Assembly: GCA_002869105.1 (NCBI GenBank)
Contig: PKTP01000005.1
Location: 44,674 to 108,673, forward strand
Direction of reading: 5' to 3'
Length of the DNA: 64,000 bases
From: Alphaproteobacteria bacterium
GTDB taxonomy: Bacteria > Pseudomonadota > Alphaproteobacteria > UBA7879
Shown: positions 57,161-64,000 of the stretch, in pieces
Layout of the letters: each line of letters opens with the position of its first letter
How positions within the stretch are numbered: the stretch's first letter is position 1
Program-made: the position numbers and the translations under genes
Notes under the pieces: model-generated
The model's database searches: none
The model's input: the letters and a program-made list of their open reading frames with translations, nothing else
What the model was told of the DNA's origin: nothing

Positions 57161-59657
57161 AACTGATCACCTTATTTGGCACAACTATAGTCTTACGAAT
57201 CTCTCGATTTTCCAAGTATTTTTTAACATTATTATCACAAATAGCCTGCTCAATGATTTGTTCTTGGTCAAGGCTTGGATCGACATCAATCTTGGCGCGG
57301 ACTTTTCCATTCACTTGAACCGCATAACAAACAGACATTTTAACAATGCAGCTCTCATCTACGATTGGCCACTCAACCGTTGCAAGCTCTGTATTAAATC
57401 CAAGGCGCTGCCAAAGCTCCGATGTGATGTGGGGAACTATCGGAAATAAAAGCTGTAAAACAACCTGACACCCAAAGTGAAATGTTTTTTCTGAGAGGGT
57501 CTCTTGATTTTGTCCCAGGTCATTGGTCAACTCTCGAATCCGGGCAATCCCTTTATTAATGTGAAAAGCGTCGAAGTGGTGCGACACATCCCGAATGGTT
57601 TCATGAATAGAGGAAAGAGTCTGACGCTCCAAAGCCTCGTTCAGCGCGCCATGATTAGCCGAGTGCTGACACAAGCGCCACAAACGATTCAAATACTTCC
57701 ACGCCCCGTGAATACCTGTTTCTGTCCAATCAAAATCTTTATCAGGCGGGCTATCCGATAACACAAACAACCGCGCTGCATCTGCGCCATAGGCATCGAT
57801 AATACCTTCGGGGTCAACCACATTCAGTTTTGATTTACTCATCTTCTCCGTTGATCCAACGATCGCAAGGTCTCCCGTTGTCCGTTCAACCAACTGTCCA
57901 TCTTGAATCGTCACTTCCTCTGGGCTCAGCCATTCACCTTGAGCATTTTTATAAGTCTCATGGCATACCATTCCTTGCGTCATTAAACGCTGAAATGGCT
58001 CTGATAAGTCAATCAATCCACAATCTCTCAATGCCTTTGTCATAAAGCGGGCATAGAGCAAGTGCATCACAGCGTGTTCAATGCCGCCAATATATTGATT
58101 AACAGGCAACCATTTCTGAACAGCGGCTGCATCCAAGGGTGTTTCAGCGTGTGGATTAACCAACCTTAAAAAATACCAAGATGAGTCAACAAATGTATCT
58201 AGAGTATCGGTTTCCCGCGTAGCCGTTTGTCCACATTTTGGACATGACACATGCTTCCAAGAGGGGTGCGTTTCAAGGGGGTTTCCAGCTTTATTCAGCG
58301 TCAAATCTTCTGGTAAAGTCACGGGCAAGCGTGTTTCAGGCACCACGCCACATGTTTGACAATACACCATGGGAATCGGACAGCCCCAATATCGTTGTCT
58401 CGACACACCCCAATCTCGCAGTCGATAGGTGGTTTTTTGATTCCCTTTTCCCATCTCTTGTAGTTTTTGAATAGAGGTCTCGATGGCCTCAGTAATCGTC
58501 AATCCATTTAAAAAACCAGAATTAACTAACTGACCCGTTCCTACATAGGGCAACTTTTCAGAGCTAGAATCTTGAGACGCGACCACTGGCTTAATGGCAA
58601 TATTATATTTTTGCGCAAATAGATAGTCGCGCTCATCATGAGCCGGGCAGCCAAAAACAGCGCCGGTGCCATAATCCATCAATACATAGTTCACAATATA
58701 AACGGGAATATAGTCAGTGCTGAATGGATTTAAAACGGAGAGACCTGTCAGCCCACCCTCTTTCTCCATGGTGTCGAGCGTACGTTGACTGGTATCTTGC
58801 TTTTCACATTTCTTGATAAAGGCCGCAACCTCTGGCTGTGTTTGGCTTAGTTTTAAAGCCAATGGATGTTCCGCCGACAATCCAATAAAGGTCCCCCCAA
58901 ATAAAGTATCAGGCCGCGTTGTATAAACGTCAATGGATTCGTCGCTGTTTTCAATTTGAAACTGAATCGTCGCGCCAGTTGATTTCCCAATCCACTTTTC
59001 CTGCATCACCCGAACTTTTTCCGGCCATCCATCCAGGGTTTTTAAATCCTCCAAAAGCTCATCGGCATAAGCTGAGATGCGGAAAAACCATTGTGTTAAC
59101 TTCTTTTTTTCAACGGGGGCACCTGATCGCCACCCTTTGCCATCAATTACCTGTTCATTGGCCAAAACCGTTTGCTCAACCGGGTCCCAATTGACCGATG
59201 ATTCTTTTTGATAAACCAACCCCTTTTCATACATCGCGATAAAAAGTTTTTGTTGTTGGGCATAATAGGAAACATCGCAGGTAGAAACTTCATGGGACCA
59301 ATCATAACTAATCGCCAATCTCTTGAGTTGATCCCGCATGGCGGCAATGTTTTTTTCTGTCCAGTCTTTTGGATTAACCTTGTGCTTGATCGCAGCATTT
59401 TCTGCCGGCAAGCCAAATGAATCCCAGCTGGGGGGATGCAAAACAGCAAACCCCTGCTTGCGCTTAAACCGGGCAATCAAGTCACCCAAAGCATAGTTTC
59501 GGGCGTGCCCCATATGAAGCCGCCCCGATGGATAAGGCATCATCTCCAAAACATAATATAAAGGACCACAGGTTGATTCATCGATCTGCTCAGGCTGATC
59601 GGCACATTTTTTTTGCCACTTTTTTTCAAGAGAAATCGGGTTGTATTTATCCATCAT
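57150..59657 (-). CDS. leuS: leucine--tRNA ligase
   Basis: 835 residues, class I. The HIGH motif is in PYPSGRLHMGHARNYALGD and KMSKS in STEKMSKSKLNVVDP. The CP1 editing domain spans about 220-410, with the TTRPDTLFGGTFI threonine-rich site. A zinc-ribbon CQTCG...CPKCG is present. It charges both tRNA-Leu genes found in this window. Tandem ATG codons start the gene 2 bases after the preceding lipoprotein gene. Confidence 0.97.
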   Translation of the reverse strand: MMDKYNPISLEKKWQKKCADQPEQIDESTCGPLYYVLEMMPYPSGRLHMGHARNYALGDLIARFKRKQGFAVLHPPSWDSFGLPAENAAIKHKVNPKDWTEKNIAAMRDQLKRLAISYDWSHEVSTCDVSYYAQQQKLFIAMYEKGLVYQKESSVNWDPVEQTVLANEQVIDGKGWRSGAPVEKKKLTQWFFRISAYADELLEDLKTLDGWPEKVRVMQEKWIGKSTGATIQFQIENSDESIDVYTTRPDTLFGGTFIGLSAEHPLALKLSQTQPEVAAFIKKCEKQDTSQRTLDTMEKEGGLTGLSVLNPFSTDYIPVYIVNYVLMDYGTGAVFGCPAHDERDYLFAQKYNIAIKPVVASQDSSSEKLPYVGTGQLVNSGFLNGLTITEAIETSIQKLQEMGKGNQKTTYRLRDWGVSRQRYWGCPIPMVYCQTCGVVPETRLPVTLPEDLTLNKAGNPLETHPSWKHVSCPKCGQTATRETDTLDTFVDSSWYFLRLVNPHAETPLDAAAVQKWLPVNQYIGGIEHAVMHLLYARFMTKALRDCGLIDLSEPFQRLMTQGMVCHETYKNAQGEWLSPEEVTIQDGQLVERTTGDLAIVGSTEKMSKSKLNVVDPEGIIDAYGADAARLFVLSDSPPDKDFDWTETGIHGAWKYLNRLWRLCQHSANHGALNEALERQTLSSIHETIRDVSHHFDAFHINKGIARIRELTNDLGQNQETLSEKTFHFGCQVVLQLLFPIVPHITSELWQRLGFNTELATVEWPIVDESCIVKMSVCYAVQVNGKVRAKIDVDPSLDQEQIIEQAICDNNVKKYLENREIRKTIVVPNKVISFVV

Positions 59658-59659
59658 TT

Positions 59660-60175
59660 TTAAGACTTTTTAATGCGTGATTCTTGCTTAAGCTCGCGGG
59701 CCCGGTTCAAAATTGTTTCTTCAAGCTGCTCGTTCATCTCTTGATCAACTTGTGCCGTTGTCCACCCCTTGCCGGCTTGATACACTTCTTTAAACACAGA
59801 AACTTTAATGCCATCGGCACGCAGCACATGGTCCAGAACAAGCACCGTTATTTTAAACCGCTCTGTATCTTTTTCCGCAGGCTGGTACCAGTCGGTAGTG
59901 ATCACACCGGTAAAGGGTTCAACTTGCGCCAACGGCATAAAGGAAATCACATCCAAACTGGCCCGCCATAGATAAGCATTCACCTTAATCACACCGCCAG
60001 GAGCGCTTTTTTGAGTGCCAAGGGTAACCCCCCCTTCTCCAAACACACGGTCAGGATGCTTAACATCTTCCCTCTCCCAAGAATTCATCGGAGCATACCG
60101 TTCGGATCGCTGCGTGGTGCCAGCATCACATTGAGCCAGTAAAACCAAACTGAACAAGGGGATCATCATTCTCAT
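59660..60175 (-). CDS. DUF3576-family lipoprotein
   Basis: 171 residues. A short signal ending at lipobox LLAQC predicts an outer-membrane or periplasmic lipoprotein. The mature part contains VNAYLWRASLDVISFMPLAQ and the TDWYQPAEKDTERFKITVLV stretch typical of the alphaproteobacterial DUF3576 family, always found just before leuS. Function unknown; a link to LPS or outer-membrane biogenesis is suggested by lptE in the same operon. Confidence 0.88.
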   Translation of the reverse strand: MRMMIPLFSLVLLAQCDAGTTQRSERYAPMNSWEREDVKHPDRVFGEGGVTLGTQKSAPGGVIKVNAYLWRASLDVISFMPLAQVEPFTGVITTDWYQPAEKDTERFKITVLVLDHVLRADGIKVSVFKEVYQAGKGWTTAQVDQEMNEQLEETILNRARELKQESRIKKS

Positions 60176-60322
60176 TTTTACAACCTTAACTAAATTCTTA
60201 ACATGTTTTTAACCCATCCGACGCCATAGGTGAAGCATAAATCATCTTCGAAGCGCCTTTTAATAACCTTGGTGAACCGCCTCTCATTGTTGTTGGATAT
60301 CCTGCAAAACAGTCGGCGCCAT

Positions 60323-60354
60323 AAAAAAGCACCATGCTGGGTCTCATAGTGCTT
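60323..60354 (-). terminator. Rho-independent terminator after the coiled-coil gene
   Basis: On the minus strand AAGCACTATG and CATGGTGCTT pair over ten positions (one G-T) around an 8-base loop, followed by six T. It ends transcription about 70 bases after the stop codon. Confidence 0.85.
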
Positions 60355-60394
60355 GATTGATCGGAGGAAACCTTAATTTCAGTTAAAGAGGTCA

Positions 60395-61252
60395 CTAACC
60401 ACAGTGGAAGACCATAGTGTCATCCTGGGCTCTTCTTGAAGGTTCATCTGCTGCAGATGCAGGTTCTGGTTTTTTCGACGCTTTTTTAGCTTCTTCAAGC
60501 TCTTTTCTCGCAGTTGCAAGCTCATCTTGCAATTTTTGCAGATCTGCGCGATGGAGTTTATTAGCTTTTGCTATCACTCCTTCAACGGCGGCCTTCTTAG
60601 CTTCTTCAGCTGCTGTATTATCTTCTGCTAGCGCTGCTTCAACGGCGGCTTTCTTAGCTTCTTCTGCTGCTGTGTTAGCTTCTGCTAGCGCTGCTTTGGC
60701 TGCTTTCTCTTCATCAAGGGCCTTTGTTAATGTCTCCAAGGAGTGATTTTTTTCGTCAACAACATTGCTAAGGTCAAGAATTTTGCAATGAGCTTTCAAT
60801 CCTTCAACCCAACCATCAACAACAGATGCCAATGAATATGGCTTTGCAAGGGCTGCAAAAACCGCACCAAGTTGACCATCTTTGTAAGCATCTTCTTGAC
60901 TGTTAAAATGCAGTCTTTTTTCTTCGGCAATCCAGTCAGGCTTACTTGCAGCCGCTTGAATTTTTTCTAGATTTCCTAACAACCCATTTGACCAATCGAT
61001 ATCGCCGGCTACTTCTGCATATTTGGCGTTTACATCTTCTGCACCAAAAATGTTTTCCAGCTTCTTGGTGATCGCACCCGCAGCTGTCGGAACACCCTCA
61101 AATCCTGATTTTGATGACGCAAATGTTTTAAGGGCATCTAAGTTCGTTTTGAAAGAAGTTCTGTCTTCTTGGCTCTCTAAAGGAAATTTCATTGCCTGCG
61201 CAAGGTTCAAACACCCCATCGCAAACAGTGTTAATAGTATTTTTTTATTCAT
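60395..61252 (-). CDS. secreted coiled-coil protein with tandem Ala/Glu repeat
   Basis: 285 residues that match no family I know. A classic signal peptide (KILLTLFAMGCLNLAQA) precedes a helical globular part (about 25-165). A long coiled coil (about 170-260) follows, containing two near-identical 19-residue copies of AALAExNTAAEEAKKAAVE. The tail is polar and ends HCG. Ribosome site AGAGAG and a TTGAAA-16-TATATG promoter-like pair lie upstream; a strong terminator follows, so this is a single-gene unit. A host-directed or surface role is speculation. Confidence 0.75.
   Translation of the reverse strand: MNKKILLTLFAMGCLNLAQAMKFPLESQEDRTSFKTNLDALKTFASSKSGFEGVPTAAGAITKKLENIFGAEDVNAKYAEVAGDIDWSNGLLGNLEKIQAAASKPDWIAEEKRLHFNSQEDAYKDGQLGAVFAALAKPYSLASVVDGWVEGLKAHCKILDLSNVVDEKNHSLETLTKALDEEKAAKAALAEANTAAEEAKKAAVEAALAEDNTAAEEAKKAAVEGVIAKANKLHRADLQKLQDELATARKELEEAKKASKKPEPASAADEPSRRAQDDTMVFHCG
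60581..60694 (-). repeat. two tandem copies of a 57-bp in-frame repeat
   Basis: 60581-60637 and 60638-60694 differ at only a few positions. Each encodes 19 residues of the coiled coil, so copy-number change would keep the frame. Confidence 0.85.
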
Positions 61253-61424
61253 TTTACTTTCTCTCTTTTGTTTACATTAATTTCACATATATAAATTATT
61301 AATTTTTTTTCAAGTTTAAATTAATATTGTAATCATTGTTGACACATATTTATTCTAAAAAATTCAAAGGTAACAGATTGATAACTCTATTTTAAACGAT
61401 ATGATTATTTTTTCATTGTGAATT

Positions 61425-61452
61425 TTGACAAAATTCAAAAAACCTGTAATGT
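61425..61452 (+). promoter_or_regulatory. promoter overlapping the 5' end of the SLC12-like gene
   Basis: Consensus TTGACA at 61425-61430 and TAATGT at 61447-61452 with a 16-base spacer. Transcription would start at about 61460, at the ATG used here, implying a leaderless or nearly leaderless mRNA. Confidence 0.4.
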
Positions 61453-61460
61453 TGGAGCGC

Positions 61461-63668
61461 ATGCAAGACAAAAAACTCGGCACTTTTTTTGGTATTTTTA
61501 TTCCCAACGTCACCATGATGTTTGGGGTCATTATCTTTCTGAGGCTCTCAGTTGTCACTGGAACAATCGGGTTTGGACAGGTGTGCCTGATTTATCTCAT
61601 GTCTCTGGCTCTTATGCTAATCACATCGGCCTCGACCACCATGCTTGCCAGTAATATGGAAGTTGGTGCAGGCGGGGTCTACTATATCATTGCCCGCTCA
61701 TTAGGGCTCAAAATTGGGGGTGCCGTGGGATTGGCCACCTTCATGACCCAAATCTTGACCATTTCTTTTTGCACAACCGCTTTTTCATATACCATTGTCA
61801 GCCTATTTCCATCGCTATCCTTAACACTGGTTGAAGTTTTAACATTGATTCTACTGACCGTTGTTTCCAGTTATTCAGCGCGCGCTGCTCTCAAAGCCCA
61901 GGGCTTTATCATGTTGATTCTCATGATTGCTATTGTCTCTATTATCGTGGGCACAACCCAAAACGTTCCCAATCCTCCTGTGGATGCAAAACCATTTTTT
62001 GATCATACCTTTGGTTTTTGGCAAGCGTTTGCTGTCCTTTACAGTGCTCTGACGGGGATCGAAGCGGGGATGGCGCTTTCAGGCACTCTTAAAAATCCAA
62101 GTCGTTCCTTGAAAATCGGCAACCCTACTTCCTTAATTTTCGTCTTCGTAACCTACATCGTCTTAGCCGGTTTAGCTGACCATTACTTTACGCGTGAAAC
62201 GTTGATGTCTGATCCCTTCCTCTTTCGGAAAATTTCTTGGCCGCTTGGCATTGTTACCGTTGGCGTGTGCGCAGCAACCATCTCAAGCGCGCTGGGCGCG
62301 ATCTTAGGAGGCCCCCGCATTTTGCAAAGCCTCAGTCAAGATAAAATCACCCCTCAGATTTTTGCGCGCACGTATGGCCCCTTAAAGGAACCTCGGTATG
62401 CGATCATTTTCACTTTTATCATCTCTCTTAGCCTGGTTTTAAGCACCGACATTGATCAAATTATTCCCATCTACACCATGATTTGTTTAATCAATTATGG
62501 TCTTTTAAACCTAACGGCCTTTATATCCAATAAAATCAATGCCCCAAGTTGGCGGCCAACCTATCGCCTTCCTGTATTTCTGCCCCTCATTGGTTTCATC
62601 ATGTGCGCCATGTTCATGTTTATGATCAGCCCGGCTTGGGGATTTACAGCCATCACGGTTGTGGGCCTGATTTATTTACTGCTTCGTCGTAACGAATATG
62701 CCTCTGAAATTTCGGGCATTCGACGCAGCGTTTGGTTTTGGCTCATGCGCAAAGGGCTGTATCTTCTTGATTCCGAAGAAGAAGACATTTCAACCTGGCA
62801 TCCAACGTTGATGGTGCTGTCCATTTCCCCCAGCAGCTATCCTCGCATGGTGAAGCTGGCTAAAACCCTAACCGATGATAATGGCTTGCTCATCTTTGGC
62901 GTTGTGCTGCCAACGTCCTGGAACACCTCTGATCGCCTGTCTTGGAACAAAAAAGCGCTGATATCAAATTTTGAAGAGCAAAAAGTAAAATGCTTGGTGA
63001 CAACCCATACATCAGATTCGCCGTATCAAGGTTTTATTAATCTAACCCAAACCCATGGAATTGGCCATTTAGAGCCAAATACCATGATGCTTCCCATCAC
63101 AAGTTTAGAAGACATCAATCACGAGCTGCTCGGTTTAATTAAGACATGCTATTCCACCAACAAAAACCTGCTGATCTACTACCCGCAGCAAAGTAATGAT
63201 ATCAGCACGCATTTCAATAAGAAAACGACCTCCAAAAAAGTGATTGATCTCTGGTGGAACTCGGAAGATCGGGCCAGCACAGACCTGATGATGAATTTCA
63301 TTGAGATTCTCTCGGAGTCATCGTTTTGGCGTCGCTCTAAAATTTACCTGAATGCACTGGCTGAAAGCGATGATCAAGAACAAAGCCTGAATGATTTTCT
63401 AAAAGGGCTGGTTAAGCTCAACCGCCTTAAGATCAAAGTCAGGGTCCATCAAACCGATAAGGATTCATGTGAGATTGAAAACATCCTCGATCGTTCTGAT
63501 AAAGAAGATGTGACATTGCAAGTTCTCCCCGCTTATGATCCCACCCACTCCGATGAAGCTTACCTTGCCAAGCTGCATAATGTTATCCAAAAATCACAGA
63601 CCATGAGCAGCGACTGTTTGTTTATCAGTAAGTATGACACCATCGATCATGGTATGTTGCTGAAATAG
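61461..63668 (+). CDS. SLC12/cation-chloride cotransporter-like APC permease
   Basis: About 735 residues. Twelve predicted membrane helices (about 10-430) of the APC fold open with KLGTFFGIFIPNVTMMFGVI and FLRLSVVTGTIGFGQ, close to the first helix of eukaryotic Na-K-Cl and K-Cl cotransporters. GAGGVYYIIARSLG follows. A cytosolic C-terminal region of about 300 residues matches the size and position of the SLC12 regulatory domain, which ordinary amino-acid permeases lack. ATG 61461 (GGAG 3 bases before) fits the promoter; ATG 61449 and TTG 61425 are alternatives. Ion or amino-acid substrate unknown. Confidence 0.8.
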   Translation: MQDKKLGTFFGIFIPNVTMMFGVIIFLRLSVVTGTIGFGQVCLIYLMSLALMLITSASTTMLASNMEVGAGGVYYIIARSLGLKIGGAVGLATFMTQILTISFCTTAFSYTIVSLFPSLSLTLVEVLTLILLTVVSSYSARAALKAQGFIMLILMIAIVSIIVGTTQNVPNPPVDAKPFFDHTFGFWQAFAVLYSALTGIEAGMALSGTLKNPSRSLKIGNPTSLIFVFVTYIVLAGLADHYFTRETLMSDPFLFRKISWPLGIVTVGVCAATISSALGAILGGPRILQSLSQDKITPQIFARTYGPLKEPRYAIIFTFIISLSLVLSTDIDQIIPIYTMICLINYGLLNLTAFISNKINAPSWRPTYRLPVFLPLIGFIMCAMFMFMISPAWGFTAITVVGLIYLLLRRNEYASEISGIRRSVWFWLMRKGLYLLDSEEEDISTWHPTLMVLSISPSSYPRMVKLAKTLTDDNGLLIFGVVLPTSWNTSDRLSWNKKALISNFEEQKVKCLVTTHTSDSPYQGFINLTQTHGIGHLEPNTMMLPITSLEDINHELLGLIKTCYSTNKNLLIYYPQQSNDISTHFNKKTTSKKVIDLWWNSEDRASTDLMMNFIEILSESSFWRRSKIYLNALAESDDQEQSLNDFLKGLVKLNRLKIKVRVHQTDKDSCEIENILDRSDKEDVTLQVLPAYDPTHSDEAYLAKLHNVIQKSQTMSSDCLFISKYDTIDHGMLLK

Positions 63669-63707
63669 CTTAAGCCCCTCAACTGTGGTAGCAATCTTCT
63701 GTCCCTA

Positions 63708-64000
63708 AATAATCGTCATTGCGAAGGAGCATCGCGACTGCTGCAATCTCATCCCTTATAATTAGATCCTCACGTCGCTGCGCTTCTCAGGATGACGTTC
63801 CCGTTTGTCATTGCGAGGCGGCATGTAATGCCAACGTGGCAATCTCTCTAGATCCTCACGTCGGAACAGGGTTCCTCCTCAGGATGACGTCCCTCTTGCC
63901 CTTGCAAGGAGGCCTTTGGGCCAACGCAGCAATCTCCTTCCTCAACCTAGATCCTCACGCCGCTGCGCTTCTCAGGATGACGTTCCCGTTTGTCATTGCG
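63708..64000. repeat. intergenic palindromic repeat array
   Basis: The 332 bases after the permease hold no gene. Two 53-base copies (63763-63815 and 63948-64000) of TAGATCCTCACG...TCAGGATGACGTTCCCG...TCATTGCG differ at one base, and a diverged copy starts at 63849. They alternate with segments running from TCATTGCGA or a variant to GCAATCTC (near 63716, 63808 and 63899). On the other strand the core reads CGTCATCCTGAG...GAGGATCT, a motif dispersed through many intracellular bacterial genomes. The array continues past the window. Confidence 0.8.

Noticed and set aside
60198..60395. 65-codon minus-strand frame below the coiled-coil gene
   Set aside because: It contains the strong terminator hairpin at 60323-60354 in its middle and begins at the stop of the upstream gene.
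60417..60746. 109-codon plus-strand frame rich in Ala and Ser
   Set aside because: Antisense shadow of the Ala/Glu repeats of the secreted coiled-coil protein.
1..64000. Stop-codon reassignment to explain the in-frame TAA codons
   Set aside because: TAA ends many intact genes here (for example rplT and lepA), and only two damaged genes carry an internal one.
1..64000. CRISPR arrays, prophage, insertion sequences, rRNA operons
   Set aside because: No regularly spaced direct repeats, transposase or phage genes, or rRNA sequence recognised on either strand.

Overview
The window reads as a low-GC alphaproteobacterium, probably a host-associated or intracellular one. Several gene orders are characteristic of the class: hemC-hemD-mitofilin-like-hemY divergent from tsaD; secG-pyrG-kdsA-eno-ftsB; and DUF3576-leuS-lptE-holA. 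Small signal-peptide proteins, many permeases, a partial type VI secretion cluster, decayed genes and Rickettsia-like intergenic repeats suggest a Holosporales/Paracaedibacter-type lineage. The order-level placement is inference; no rRNA gene is present to confirm it.

Layout. 0-6.6 kb: a truncated, nonsense-interrupted secreted kinase-like gene, then rpmI-rplT, a clear terminator, and pheS-pheT-lepA with ATGA overlaps. A 34-residue metallothionein-like gene lies just after lepA on the minus strand. 6.6-9.7 kb: a secreted orphan, two tRNA-Leu genes, trpS and an EamA permease. 9.9-14.8 kb: tetrapyrrole genes (hemC frameshifted) and tsaD. 14.8-18.5 kb: an arnT-arnC-arnA-like trio for lipid A aminoarabinose chemistry, lacking the other arn functions here. 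18.6-22.5 kb: tamA (frameshifted), hpf, ubiG and a RodZ-like HTH membrane protein. 22.5-27.5 kb: hisS-prfA-prmC, an ABC-F ATPase and tRNA-Lys. 27.6-34.8 kb: an MHS transporter, an exported orphan, a PAP2 phosphatase and the ftsB-eno-kdsA-pyrG-secG block. 34.9-38.6 kb: a decayed ihfA, a frameshifted EEP-family hydrolase, a POT transporter and lipB. 38.7-41.8 kb: a sugar ABC importer (binding protein plus two permeases, no ATPase). 42.0-50.3 kb: an orphan gene and the type VI set tssK-tssL-tssM-tssA with tssM split in two. 50.3-54.5 kb: an RND pump and its adaptor. 54.7-60.2 kb: an SDR oxidoreductase and holA-lptE-leuS-DUF3576. 60.2-63.7 kb: a secreted coiled-coil protein with an internal tandem repeat, then an SLC12-like permease. 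63.7-64.0 kb: an intergenic repeat array.

Envelope functions dominate the accessory part: LPS synthesis, assembly and modification (KdsA, LptE, ArnT/C/A), outer-membrane assembly (TamA), efflux (RND), nutrient import (EamA, MHS, POT, sugar ABC, SLC12-like) and contact-dependent secretion (T6SS).

Five genes (hemC, tamA, the EEP hydrolase, tssM, ihfA) each need exactly one base added to or removed from a mononucleotide run to restore a full-length family member. Because hemC and tamA are normally important, sequencing or assembly indels are a serious alternative to real decay. ihfA and the kinase-like gene also carry in-frame TAA codons that a homopolymer error does not explain.
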